A DNA stretch of 36,821 bases from a virus. The first letter of the stretch is position 1. Every line of letters starts with the position of its first letter. Below, piece after piece: positions 19,759-28,048 of this stretch. Location of the stretch: positions 1 through 36,821 of IMG/VR virus record IMGVR_UViG_3300032299_000914. One strand, written 5' to 3'. The notes under the pieces were generated by a model, which was given only the letters and a program-made list of their open reading frames with translations, did no database searches and was not told the origin of the DNA. The position numbers and the translations under genes are program-made.

Positions 19759-20264
19759 TATGTAATCTGTGGATAAAGTTCAACTATGTATCTTGATCCG
19801 TCCATCACAGTTCCTGTCTTAACCCAGAACTGACTATTATTTGGTGTGGATGTCCATAACTGTAATGACCATGGCCCTTCACTTGCTGTTCCTGTGTACG
19901 TCATAGAAACAGTGGATGCAAAGTTTGTCGGAACAAGAAGAACTGATCCTGATGCTGTATTGTATGGTGCTGTTCCACCTCTTCCGTAGTTAACACCGTT
20001 TATTGTATAGTAATCAGTACCAGAACCAATCAATGCCCAATTGAAAATGTACGGCTGTCCGGCATGAATGTTAAGTGTCAAATTTGTAGTATCACCTGAC
20101 TGAACAGTTAATGGGCCATTATTTATATAAACACCGTCGACACTAATGTTATTTAGCATTGGTGTTATGCGAGCGTAATATCCTGCTGGCACTGTGTAGG
20201 ATGCTGTCTTTATAGTTGTTGAGAATGGCTGAAAATTAAAAGGAACTACAAAAGGTGCTGCCAT
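19758..20264 (-). CDS. Tail or receptor-binding-like structural protein (168 aa)
   Basis: The ATG at 20264 has CGGAGAATAAT upstream. The protein is beta-rich, with Thr/Asn/Gly content and segments TASYTVPAGYYARITPML, GPLTVQSGDTTNLTLNI and SGSVLLVPTNFASTVSMTY. It reads like a jelly-roll or tumour-necrosis-factor-like receptor-binding domain. No signal peptide or membrane span is seen. Its position after the minor tail protein and before the endolysin suits a small tail-tip protein. The fold is inferred from composition only. Confidence 0.5.
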   Translation of the reverse strand: MAAPFVVPFNFQPFSTTIKTASYTVPAGYYARITPMLNNISVDGVYINNGPLTVQSGDTTNLTLNIHAGQPYIFNWALIGSGTDYYTINGVNYGRGGTAPYNTASGSVLLVPTNFASTVSMTYTGTASEGPWSLQLWTSTPNNSQFWVKTGTVMDGSRYIVELYPQIT

Positions 20265-20265
20265 A

Positions 20266-20781
20266 TTATTCTCCGTAGCAAGTGATTAGAAATTTTCCAA
20301 TCACTCCGTTAGTTGGTAATTCAGTTACATCTAGCCTCAAATAATCTCCTGGTGCTAATGCAATTATTCCAGGATTAAAAACCTGATTTGTAGACAGGTC
20401 ATAATCTGATGCTGTTGAAAAAACTATCTTAGGCTTGGTGGTAAAGATTGATGTGAATGATGGATTATCTAAATCTGTTGTTGATCTTTTAATATCAATC
20501 TCAAGGTTTCCAGTTAATGAACCTTTTTCAAATATAGTAATAAATGCGTTCGTGATCGTTAGTGTGTCTTTAATTGGAAGGTAGTACATACCAGTAAACG
20601 AGCTTGCTGCAGTTGCATTTGATACTTGAAACTCAATAAGCTCAATTCTTTTAGCTGTAGTCTCAAGTGAGTTGATTCTGGATTCGTGGTCATCAAGCCC
20701 ATTTTTTATATTCTGGAAAAGTTCGGCCTTGATTGGGTCACCCACTTCAATGCTCAATGGGTCAATTGTAACAAATGGCAT
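20266..20781 (-). CDS. Minor tail protein with N-terminal trimer-type stalk (171 aa)
   Basis: The N-terminus (DPLSIEVGDPIKAELFQNIK) followed by DDHESRINSLETTAKRIEL reads as a small attachment segment and coiled-coil stalk. A beta-rich domain follows with TGMYYLPIKDTLTITNAFI and FNPGIIALAPGDYLRLDVT, typical of phage tail-tip or fibre proteins. The start codon lies 3 bp after the hub gene's stop. It may sit on the hub and be followed by the 168-aa protein. Its shape resembles short tail-fibre proteins, but no named family is assigned. Confidence 0.6.
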   Translation of the reverse strand: MPFVTIDPLSIEVGDPIKAELFQNIKNGLDDHESRINSLETTAKRIELIEFQVSNATAASSFTGMYYLPIKDTLTITNAFITIFEKGSLTGNLEIDIKRSTTDLDNPSFTSIFTTKPKIVFSTASDYDLSTNQVFNPGIIALAPGDYLRLDVTELPTNGVIGKFLITCYGE

Positions 20782-20784
20782 AAA

Positions 20785-23319
20785 TCATCCGATAATGTTA
20801 TTGCCTAAACTAACCTCTGATGTTGGATCAGGTGTTAAGACGTTATTGTCTAATATGTAACCATATCTTATCAAATCATCTTTTATTTGTGCTGAATAGT
20901 CTAGTGTGGTGTTTGGAGCTATGGCAGGGATTCGGTTATAAACATTCCCTAGGTCAGTGAAAATAATATCAGTATCAAAACCGTTCTTTTTAACACCAGT
21001 AATAGTTCCGATCTTCCTTTTATCTTTTCCACCATACCGCTTATAAAGCCTGTCTAATGAAAGGAACATTTTATCACTGACAGCAAGCAGGGCAAGATTG
21101 AGCTTTGCCTTGACCGTAACAACGGTGCTAGGAAGGCTGTTAAACAAGAGTATCCTCTGAGCTATGATCTTGGCTTTATCAGCCTCATAAAGGTAAAGGG
21201 TTCGCTCTGATGATGCCTTAATTCCTATCAGGTTATTAACAAAGTCTGAAGTCTGGGAATATGATTCAAAAGCAGCCTCTCCACTAAATATGTCAGTGAA
21301 TGGGCGATAGTTTACTTTAATATTATTTATGATCCTTTGCGTCGATGTTGAATCAAAAGATATTATGTCATCATCTTTTAAAATCTGTGTATCCTGTGGT
21401 TTACGTGCGTTTAAAATATTGTACGCAATATCAAGAGATGCATTTCCACAAAGTGAACCGAATACAGATTGATTAATTTTAGTTATCACATCTCTAATAA
21501 GCGGCTCTGAGTCACCAATGTTTTCTGGAATTGGCATTGAAAGAATATAGTCACAATCAGCATTTGCCTTTGTAAAACTATCCTCATCAATTGCAGTCAA
21601 CTCAGCATCATTCAAGATAAGATGCCTAACCGCATCTGATGGTGTTTTAATCCACTCCCCATCAACCTCTATACCCAGACAATCGCAAGTGACAATTGAC
21701 TCATCGTTAATCACATCTATGTTTTTATATGTGGCTGCTTTGGTAGCTGTTGCGCCAGTAAAGTTTGATCTTAATATTATCTCTTGTTCCTTAACTTGAA
21801 GAATCTCATAGTAAGATGGTTCTGTTATAGTTGAGCTTCTTATAAAGTCATTTGGCTTTAATATCGATCTAAAATCAACAACGGATGAGGTCGTAAGTGA
21901 TCTTGATCCATTTGTGAACAATAAATTAACACCTAAACTTCTTTCTTTTGCCACGTTAAATTCTGCAAACTCATCAAATATAATCTTTGATTCTGTTGTG
22001 TTTTCAAATGTCCAATCTCTTAAATAAATATATTCTTCTGAACCAACATAAACTTTTTGAATAGGTAGCTTTATGATTTCATCAGTAACAACAGGCAAAG
22101 GTGACACTGCGTTTTCAAGAACTATTTCATTCCCTGAAACTCTCCTGACAGATATTAAGTCACCGTTTATTTCTATTTGGTCACCTGAATATATGTCTGA
22201 AACATCATCAACCAAGTATCTATTCTCTGATATTACGCTTGTGATTGTGGCAAGTGGTGATCTTAGTTTATGTCCAGCTACACTCCAAACCCTGTTTTTA
22301 AATCTTCTCGGAAGTGAAGGTCTTATAATTATTCCGCTTTTATTTACAATAGATATTTCTAGTTCATTACCAAGTGTGGCTGATGTGTCTGATTGAATTG
22401 AATCAACTGTAAGCCTGAAATCTTCATCGTTAAACGTAACAACTAACTCATCACCTGGACTTAAATCAGTTAGAAATCCTGACGTTGTTGTTATCTGATC
22501 TGTTTCAATTGCACCGTTAATGGATTGTCCAAACTCATATCCACCTAGTATTTTTCTTAGACCTACGCATTTAAGTTGCTTAACCTGTCCGTAAATTCTT
22601 CTTTTCGGTCTGTCTATAAGTGAAGGATCAATCTCACCATCAGCTAAAGAAAACTTTCCGAGGTTAACAAAATCCCTAAGTCTGAATATGAAGTCTTTTA
22701 CTTTAAAGTTAACGGCTGAAACAGAAAAGTCTTTTGACTCTATAACACCATTAAATATCTTTTTTATTTCTGTGATCGGTGTTCCTGTTATGTACGAATA
22801 GAATTCAACAGTTTGATTCTCCCAAATGAGAGTGTCATAAATCTCATCCCAGTAGCCATGATTATTTATCATCGAGATTGATGATGACGACTCGAGTACA
22901 ATTCCGGTTGATTCCTCATCCAGTTGCTGGCCTATTGATCCTATAGAATTTATCAATGGTTCCCACTCAACCTCTTCACCAGTTGCTAAATCATGAGGCA
23001 TAACAATCGGTGCTGTTGAATAAAATAACTTATACGTTAATGATAGACTTCTAGTTTTTGGATCTGAGGAGTTCGATGTTCTTACGTATAGCTTTTTAGC
23101 TACAGAATCAAAGTACCACTGACCTGCGCTTAATGATGTTGAGAATGCCTGTGTTAAGTGTGTTGCACCGTCTTTGACATTGGATACAAAGTGTAAAACA
23201 TCTCTTACATAAACCGATCCAGAATGAACCGTAAATAACTTAACCTGCTCAACTGCACCCATCGTAACGAGTACAATCTTTTCTGATCTTAATTGATTTG
23301 ATGCTTCTTGATAGTTCAT
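20785..23319 (-). CDS. Large baseplate/tail-hub protein (844 aa)
   Basis: The longest complete gene in this part of the late block. Its N-terminus (NYQEASNQLRSEKIVLVTMG) is followed by a beta-rich region with WYFDSVAKKLYVRTSNSSD. Middle segments such as GYWDEIYDTLIWENQTVEFYS, SGDQIEINGDLISVRRVSGN and LILNDAELTAIDEDSF suit the layered barrel domains of tail-hub (gp27/Tal-like) proteins. Cysteines in VTCDCLGIEVDG may form a local metal or disulphide site. It follows the envelope cassette (ATGA overlap at 23319) and precedes the small tail-tip proteins. It may be the hub that holds fibres, although I recognise no exact family. Confidence 0.65.
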   Translation of the reverse strand: MNYQEASNQLRSEKIVLVTMGAVEQVKLFTVHSGSVYVRDVLHFVSNVKDGATHLTQAFSTSLSAGQWYFDSVAKKLYVRTSNSSDPKTRSLSLTYKLFYSTAPIVMPHDLATGEEVEWEPLINSIGSIGQQLDEESTGIVLESSSSISMINNHGYWDEIYDTLIWENQTVEFYSYITGTPITEIKKIFNGVIESKDFSVSAVNFKVKDFIFRLRDFVNLGKFSLADGEIDPSLIDRPKRRIYGQVKQLKCVGLRKILGGYEFGQSINGAIETDQITTTSGFLTDLSPGDELVVTFNDEDFRLTVDSIQSDTSATLGNELEISIVNKSGIIIRPSLPRRFKNRVWSVAGHKLRSPLATITSVISENRYLVDDVSDIYSGDQIEINGDLISVRRVSGNEIVLENAVSPLPVVTDEIIKLPIQKVYVGSEEYIYLRDWTFENTTESKIIFDEFAEFNVAKERSLGVNLLFTNGSRSLTTSSVVDFRSILKPNDFIRSSTITEPSYYEILQVKEQEIILRSNFTGATATKAATYKNIDVINDESIVTCDCLGIEVDGEWIKTPSDAVRHLILNDAELTAIDEDSFTKANADCDYILSMPIPENIGDSEPLIRDVITKINQSVFGSLCGNASLDIAYNILNARKPQDTQILKDDDIISFDSTSTQRIINNIKVNYRPFTDIFSGEAAFESYSQTSDFVNNLIGIKASSERTLYLYEADKAKIIAQRILLFNSLPSTVVTVKAKLNLALLAVSDKMFLSLDRLYKRYGGKDKRKIGTITGVKKNGFDTDIIFTDLGNVYNRIPAIAPNTTLDYSAQIKDDLIRYGYILDNNVLTPDPTSEVSLGNNIIG

Positions 23320-23540
23320 TTTAATTCTTTAATTAATACTTCTAGCTTATCAAATCTTCTATTTAAGTGCTCCATGTCAGCACTTCTCACAGCTATAACT
23401 CTCTTCTCAATTCCTTCAGCTTCAGACCTAGCAATCATTACAATTCCACCGTAAGCAATAGCCACCGTCGTAAACATTAGACCTAGCACTTTTGTTATTG
23501 CCTGGAATGTTGGTCCGATTAATTGCCAGAGGATTTTCAT
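23316..23540 (-). CDS. Single-span membrane protein with coiled-coil tail (74 aa)
   Basis: The ATG at 23540 follows AAGGGCGCAG and overlaps the previous stop by 4 bp; its own TGA overlaps the hub ATG. It has one transmembrane helix (FQAITKVLGLMFTTVAIAYG and following residues to about position 36), then a charged helical tail (ARSEAEGIEKRVIAVRSADM and LNRRFDKLEVLIKELK) likely to form a coiled coil. This is the layout of an i-spanin or of a one-span holin. It is the innermost member of a coupled envelope-directed group and the best spanin/holin candidate in the window. Confidence 0.65.
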   Translation of the reverse strand: MKILWQLIGPTFQAITKVLGLMFTTVAIAYGGIVMIARSEAEGIEKRVIAVRSADMEHLNRRFDKLEVLIKELK

Positions 23541-24115
23541 TCTGCGCCCTTCAACTGTAGAACAGTTTGCATAACGTGCCATAAAAGATTGTTTTTCTGT
23601 GCTGCAGTTAAAGCATCAAATTCTGATTTTGAAAGATTCTTCATTGCTTCAAGTGCTGCTATAGCTCTTGATTCTCTTTGGTCACGCTTAGCTTGTCGTG
23701 CAACTTGCTTAGCTTCTTGAGCTGCTTTTTTAGCTGCTGATTCCTGTAGCTTCTTACCATCTACTTTCATAATGTCTTTGGCACAATAGACTTGAAGGAG
23801 GTCGTAGTTATTAATTGCAACACCTTCAGCGCATACCAGTGCTGCAAACTTGATGTCACAGTCTGCAATATCAAGACACGATTCTTCTTGAAGTTTAGCT
23901 ACATAGTCGAGAACGATGTTGTCTACTTCTTCTGTTGTCTTAGCTGAAGGTAAACCTAGTATGCTGATACATTCAGAGGCTTTAATCTCTTCACATAGTC
24001 CCTTGTTTGCAAATGAAGTGTACTGCTCGTCTGCGATAAACAATTCAACATCTGACTTTGCAATAAAGGATGCGTTAGCGTTAGTTGCTAGCAACAGGAA
24101 AATTAAAAATTTCAT
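23537..24115 (-). CDS. Secreted helical protein with six cysteines (192 aa)
   Basis: The ATG at 24115 gives a typical signal peptide, MKFLIFLLLATNANA, with A13 and A15 fitting a signal-peptidase I cut after A15. It overlaps the previous stop by 4 bp. The mature N-terminal half is acidic with six Cys (LCEEIKASECISIL, EESCLDIADCDIKF, VCAEGV, VYCAKD), suggesting three disulphides formed outside the cytoplasm. The second half is a long basic Ala/Lys/Arg-rich helix (ESAAKKAAQEAKQVARQAKR) and ends FDALTAAQKNNLLWHVMQTV. No family is recognised. It would be in the periplasm. Confidence 0.7.
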   Translation of the reverse strand: MKFLIFLLLATNANASFIAKSDVELFIADEQYTSFANKGLCEEIKASECISILGLPSAKTTEEVDNIVLDYVAKLQEESCLDIADCDIKFAALVCAEGVAINNYDLLQVYCAKDIMKVDGKKLQESAAKKAAQEAKQVARQAKRDQRESRAIAALEAMKNLSKSEFDALTAAQKNNLLWHVMQTVLQLKGAE

Positions 24116-26403
24116 AGTTTTTGTCCGTAGCAAAAGAGTTTAAATGGAGTGAGGGCATCTGATCTATCTACGTTTACTGTTGTAGTGGATTCACTGTAAG
24201 CAATACCTGTGTTTCCGTCAGTGTTTGCGTTTGCCCAGCACTTAGGAGTAGCTGCCCAATAGTTAGTTGTAAATGTACAAACTGAAGGATCGGCATTGGT
24301 GCATGAGGAAAGGAATGTTCCATCATTGTCTGTAATAGCTTCCGTTGATGAAACCCTTGCGCTTACAATTACGGCATTAGCTACAATAGCTGGCATGGTC
24401 GGTACGTTTGCAAACGACCCCACGATTGTTCGAGTCGCTACAAAGTCGGTACCTTGTTTTTGACAGATAATCTGTACAGGGTAAGCCGTTAATGTTCCGG
24501 CAGATGCTACCGAGGTTCTATAAGAAGTATTGGTACTTGAAGACCCATTTAATTTTTGAGAAACCGTATCCCCTGTACCTTTTGTTATAAAAGTACAGTT
24601 TGGTTCGACCGTGAATATTCCGGTATTGTGTGTGCAAGTGAAGTCAGAAGTAGATAAAGAACAGTTACCATTAATCCAGTCAACATTTTCTCCTGAAACT
24701 GTCCCTGTATTTGAAACAGAAGCACTAAACGTATCAACACAATTCGCACCACATGAAGCGGAGTAGATAGAGGAATTAGCAGGTGGAAAGAAATATACCG
24801 AAAACTTTAATGGTTGAGAGTCTGCTGCTATTGTTACAGAGTCAGTAGAGGGAGATAGTATTTGTGAGGTAAAGTTTACTGATCCTAACGATGAACTTGA
24901 AGCCTCGATAGTCTGTGTAATAGATCCTTGGGAAGCATTTGTTGCTCCTACGTTTATTACTGCTCCGTTAGAGTCGTTTGTTCCGTCAGAGAATCTTATT
25001 CCGTGAATTGTTTGGTTTCCACCTGTCTCATACATTCTACCAGTGGCAACAATTAAATAAGAGCCAGCCTCTTTGTTTGCTACGTTAAATCCGGGAATTT
25101 TTGTAGAAGGTGCTGTTATTGATCCCGTCACTGTCGGAGTCGGACAGTCAGAGTCAGCCGAAGGAGTAGTGTAAGAAGCATTTGTAACAGTCCATGCGCA
25201 GTTTGTTGTTGCTGCCCATGTAATAGTTCCAAGAAGTTTTGCTCCAGAAATATCCTGTTTTAAATTCTCAGCACCAACAAAAGCGTCGTCAATGTATGTA
25301 GTTCCGGCAGTTGTTCCGGTTGAAATTGAAATACCGTTAGACGTAGCTCCACAAATAAAGGGAATCTTATAAAGCCCCCACTTGCTGTCAGTGTTAGCTG
25401 TTACGCAAGTAGATAGATTTGAACCGGCTACCCTAGGGCATATAGAAACCCCGGGAGTAGATGTTTTAACTCTTACCGTTGCTAAACATTGTACACCGTC
25501 AGCAAACTGAGCTGCGTAGAGAGTAGAGTCTTGAGACAAAGAGAAAGAGTTTCCAGCCGCTGTAAAGAGTAATGATTTTTTTCCGCTGATAACTACACTT
25601 GCCTCAGTCGCTTGTGTTGCCGACCCTGAAACTGTCCATCCGGTGGATGCAGTAGAATGTTCAAAACTTGGATTTACTAAAATGTTAGTATTTCCTGTTT
25701 CTATTAATTGCTTATTGGTATCAGTTTGAGTTAGTTGATTATTGGAAACTTGAAACTCTTCAGCGGTTACGGCAGTTTGGTTTTGCGCTTTACCTGATAT
25801 TGATTTATTAACAAAACTTGGCGCACCTGCTCCATTAGTTTGAAGGATTTGACCACTTGATCCTGGTGCTAGTAACTCAAAAGAATCAGCATCAGTGTAA
25901 GCGATTGCGCCATTGTTGGCCGTAGCATTCTTATTCGTACCACCATTAGAGAGTGATAAAACACCTGTTGAATCTGAAACATCATTTGAAATTATAAGCC
26001 ATCTTGATGCAGCTAGGTCTGTTGCAAATGTTCCTGATGAGTGAGCTATTAAGCAAATATAAAACTTGTTTGACTGGATGACTACATCATCAATCTGATA
26101 TGCCTGAGATGTTGCCCATTTATTAACACCACCGCCAGCAGCTTTCCAAGTTGTTCCATTGTAGACGTTTAATGAAAGTGCATTTGTGTTGTATATGCAT
26201 GATCCATTAGCAGGAGATACGATTGCATCCCTTTGTGTCTGAGTCATTGCAGGACATGGCTTAGATGATTTTGTTATTGATGAAACATTTAATTGTGAGC
26301 TAACTGCAAGGTCTTTAACATTCAAAGAATTGTAAGACTGTTGAGCTTTTACGTTTAACGATAACAAAAAAAGTAGGAAAAATATTAAAAAAGCAGTTTT
26401 CAC
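24112..26403 (-). CDS. Secreted fibre-like protein with Sec signal (763 aa)
   Basis: A clear signal peptide (hydrophobic core LIFFLLFLLSL, cut after V18-K19-A20) is followed by a segment around residues 48-87 with CPAMTQTQRDAIVSPANGS. From memory this is like the start of many large secreted proteins in Bdellovibrionota. Residues 95-140 look like a small carbohydrate-binding module (W..-AYQIDDVVIQ-FYICLIAH-W). Residues 149-197 are a tail-fibre 'S-N-G-G-T' repeat unit. Residues about 240-375 (ILVNPSFEHS to YIDDAFVG) resemble a CBM4/jelly-roll carbohydrate-binding domain. There are 19 Cys residues in all, suggesting disulphides. It is fibre-like in content but exported, which is odd for a virion fibre. 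Confidence 0.75.
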   Translation of the reverse strand: MKTAFLIFFLLFLLSLNVKAQQSYNSLNVKDLAVSSQLNVSSITKSSKPCPAMTQTQRDAIVSPANGSCIYNTNALSLNVYNGTTWKAAGGGVNKWATSQAYQIDDVVIQSNKFYICLIAHSSGTFATDLAASRWLIISNDVSDSTGVLSLSNGGTNKNATANNGAIAYTDADSFELLAPGSSGQILQTNGAGAPSFVNKSISGKAQNQTAVTAEEFQVSNNQLTQTDTNKQLIETGNTNILVNPSFEHSTASTGWTVSGSATQATEASVVISGKKSLLFTAAGNSFSLSQDSTLYAAQFADGVQCLATVRVKTSTPGVSICPRVAGSNLSTCVTANTDSKWGLYKIPFICGATSNGISISTGTTAGTTYIDDAFVGAENLKQDISGAKLLGTITWAATTNCAWTVTNASYTTPSADSDCPTPTVTGSITAPSTKIPGFNVANKEAGSYLIVATGRMYETGGNQTIHGIRFSDGTNDSNGAVINVGATNASQGSITQTIEASSSSLGSVNFTSQILSPSTDSVTIAADSQPLKFSVYFFPPANSSIYSASCGANCVDTFSASVSNTGTVSGENVDWINGNCSLSTSDFTCTHNTGIFTVEPNCTFITKGTGDTVSQKLNGSSSTNTSYRTSVASAGTLTAYPVQIICQKQGTDFVATRTIVGSFANVPTMPAIVANAVIVSARVSSTEAITDNDGTFLSSCTNADPSVCTFTTNYWAATPKCWANANTDGNTGIAYSESTTTVNVDRSDALTPFKLFCYGQKL

Positions 26404-26831
26404 GAAACGATCCTTGTTATGTCCATTTTAATTTTACTAGAAACGTGTGATGGCATATTTCCAGACTTGTAAGTTAGTGATCCAACACCTACTGAAGTAG
26501 TGATTTGAAACTGTACGAATGTTGGGCTTGCTACGTTATCTTGAATCAGATCATTACCTTGATAGTTTCCTAGGTTAAGTACCCAATTGGTTCCATCAAA
26601 TGAAAGTATTAATGTTCCTGACTGTCTGTACTCTGTTGTTGCATCAATTCTTTCAAGCTCGTAATTAACAAAAGCAGAAGCGAACCCTGCTGAATCAATC
26701 GTGAATGGTGAAGAGAATGAAACAAAAGCAGCTTGGTTGTTTAGTATAGTGTAATCTTCCTGACTACCACCTGAGATAGACGGTGCAGAAGATGATGTGA
26801 AGCTATCCGTAAAGTTTATTATTAGAGGCAT
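26400..26831 (-). CDS. Baseplate/tail structural protein (143 aa)
   Basis: The ATG at 26831 overlaps the end of the previous gene by 10 bp, and its stop overlaps the next ATG (ATGA). The protein is beta-rich and hydrophilic: INFTDSFTSSSAPSISGG, FTIDSAGFASAFVNYELERI and TLILSFDGTNWVLNLGNY. It is likely a jelly-roll or beta-sandwich subunit following the distal tail genes. No motif of catalysis or export is seen. Function is inferred from position. Confidence 0.55.
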   Translation of the reverse strand: MPLIINFTDSFTSSSAPSISGGSQEDYTILNNQAAFVSFSSPFTIDSAGFASAFVNYELERIDATTEYRQSGTLILSFDGTNWVLNLGNYQGNDLIQDNVASPTFVQFQITTSVGVGSLTYKSGNMPSHVSSKIKMDITRIVS

Positions 26832-27280
26832 TTTATCCCTTCTTTATAAATCTTAACTCTAAAAGCTAAAGGATTCTGTGAATCATTAATAGGATTGTAT
26901 GATATGGAATTTTGAATGTCTTCATGTTGTTGAATCCACCCGATAAATGATGATCCACTGGCCGTATATCCTGATGTTTTAAGCCTTAATATGTAATCAC
27001 CCTTCTCAATTTTTAAAGGATTTGTGGGTATCACTGGATAAAAAGAGTATAGATAGTTGTCCGTAGTTCCTGATGCTGCTTTTATGTCTGCAGAGGTAAA
27101 TGACTTAGACATAACAACACCACCGGGAACCTTCTCTAATTCTAAAGTAAAGGTCCCGGCAGCATTGTTATGAAGGTATATCGCAGGTAATATGCAAGCA
27201 ACATGAAACCTTTCATTTACATCAATCGTAAACTCTTGTTCTAATTCGCTGATTATCTTATTTACAAGTAAGGTGCTTAT
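26822..27280 (-). CDS. Tail protein with a probable AUA start codon (152 aa)
   Basis: A canonical ATG at 27112 would give only 96 residues, yet the same frame stays open for 56 codons upstream. That upstream part reads like the missing N-terminal half: STLLVNKIISELEQEFTIDV, ERFHVACILPAIYLHNNAAG and TFTLELEKVPGGVV. No ATG, GTG, TTG or CTG occurs in that part. The codon overlapping the upstream stop is ATA (27280-27278), with AAAGAGG 4 nt before it and an ATAA overlap like the ATGA overlaps nearby. I take ATA as the start. A -1 frameshift from the preceding gene or a G-to-A error would also explain it. The product is a beta-rich structural protein. Confidence 0.6.
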   Translation of the reverse strand: MSTLLVNKIISELEQEFTIDVNERFHVACILPAIYLHNNAAGTFTLELEKVPGGVVMSKSFTSADIKAASGTTDNYLYSFYPVIPTNPLKIEKGDYILRLKTSGYTASGSSFIGWIQQHEDIQNSISYNPINDSQNPLAFRVKIYKEGIKCL

Positions 27281-28041
27281 AAAGCCTCTTTGAGTGAAAT
27301 AGACATATTATATTTATTAAAATTAGAGTTTGTTATTGTTGGTACATTATCAAAGTAAACCATTCCGCTAAATCTGCGATTATCATTAATCATATTGTCA
27401 CAACCAATCTTTACAAAGAATGGCTTAGACTCTCCGCATAGATCATATATCTCAAAGATCTTATCGAGCTGATCCTTTGTAAGGTAGCTGAGACTTGCGT
27501 TAATTGTTTTCTGTCTTGAAATGATGTCTGAAAAGATTTGGCCATACCTATTGGACTTCTGAGAAACTATTTCAGAATCCTTATAAGACCAGCCAAAATT
27601 GATCGATCTACCTAGCTCCATCTTAGTACCTAGATAAATCTTAGAAACCTCACAGTAGCCAAGTGTGGACGTTAAAACGGCACGACAGAAGCGGTATGAG
27701 TGAGTTGTTGTGAATTCTAAGAATCCTAGTCCATGCTGCTCGCTAAATGTAATTGTTTCCGTAGCCGCTGGCGCACCCCAAGAATTTGTTCCATTAAACT
27801 GCAGTGTGAGTGTCGATATACCAAAGCCATTTCTTTTATCAGCAACTATAAAGCAAGTATTAACATCAGATGTTTCACCAAAATCAAATACAACTGAATC
27901 AGAGTTTGAAGTTGATCTGAATACCTTAGACCTTCTTGCGTCTTGAATGTTTGACTTAGGGAATAGAGCATTCTCACTTGATGCAGTGATTACTGATTGA
28001 TCGACTAGGTTTTTTGTGTACATCTCAAATGCATCTGCCAT
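27277..28041 (-). CDS. Distal tail/baseplate protein (254 aa)
   Basis: This 254-aa protein follows the tape measure gene, where distal tail (Dit-like) proteins normally lie. It starts MADAFEMYTKNLVDQSVITA and contains a beta-sandwich region DSVVFDFGETSDVNTCFIVA to TLTLQFNGTNSW, which resembles an F5/8-type-C-like fold in such proteins. It then has LGFLEFTTTHSYRFCRAVL and MELGRSINFGWSYKDSEI, and a C-terminal region (ISRQKTINASLSYLTKDQLD) typical of tail-tip Dit C-domains. It would link the tail tube to the baseplate or fibres. Its stop abuts the AUA-start gene. Confidence 0.7.
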   Translation of the reverse strand: MADAFEMYTKNLVDQSVITASSENALFPKSNIQDARRSKVFRSTSNSDSVVFDFGETSDVNTCFIVADKRNGFGISTLTLQFNGTNSWGAPAATETITFSEQHGLGFLEFTTTHSYRFCRAVLTSTLGYCEVSKIYLGTKMELGRSINFGWSYKDSEIVSQKSNRYGQIFSDIISRQKTINASLSYLTKDQLDKIFEIYDLCGESKPFFVKIGCDNMINDNRRFSGMVYFDNVPTITNSNFNKYNMSISLKEAL

Positions 28042-28048
28042 AAATTCC

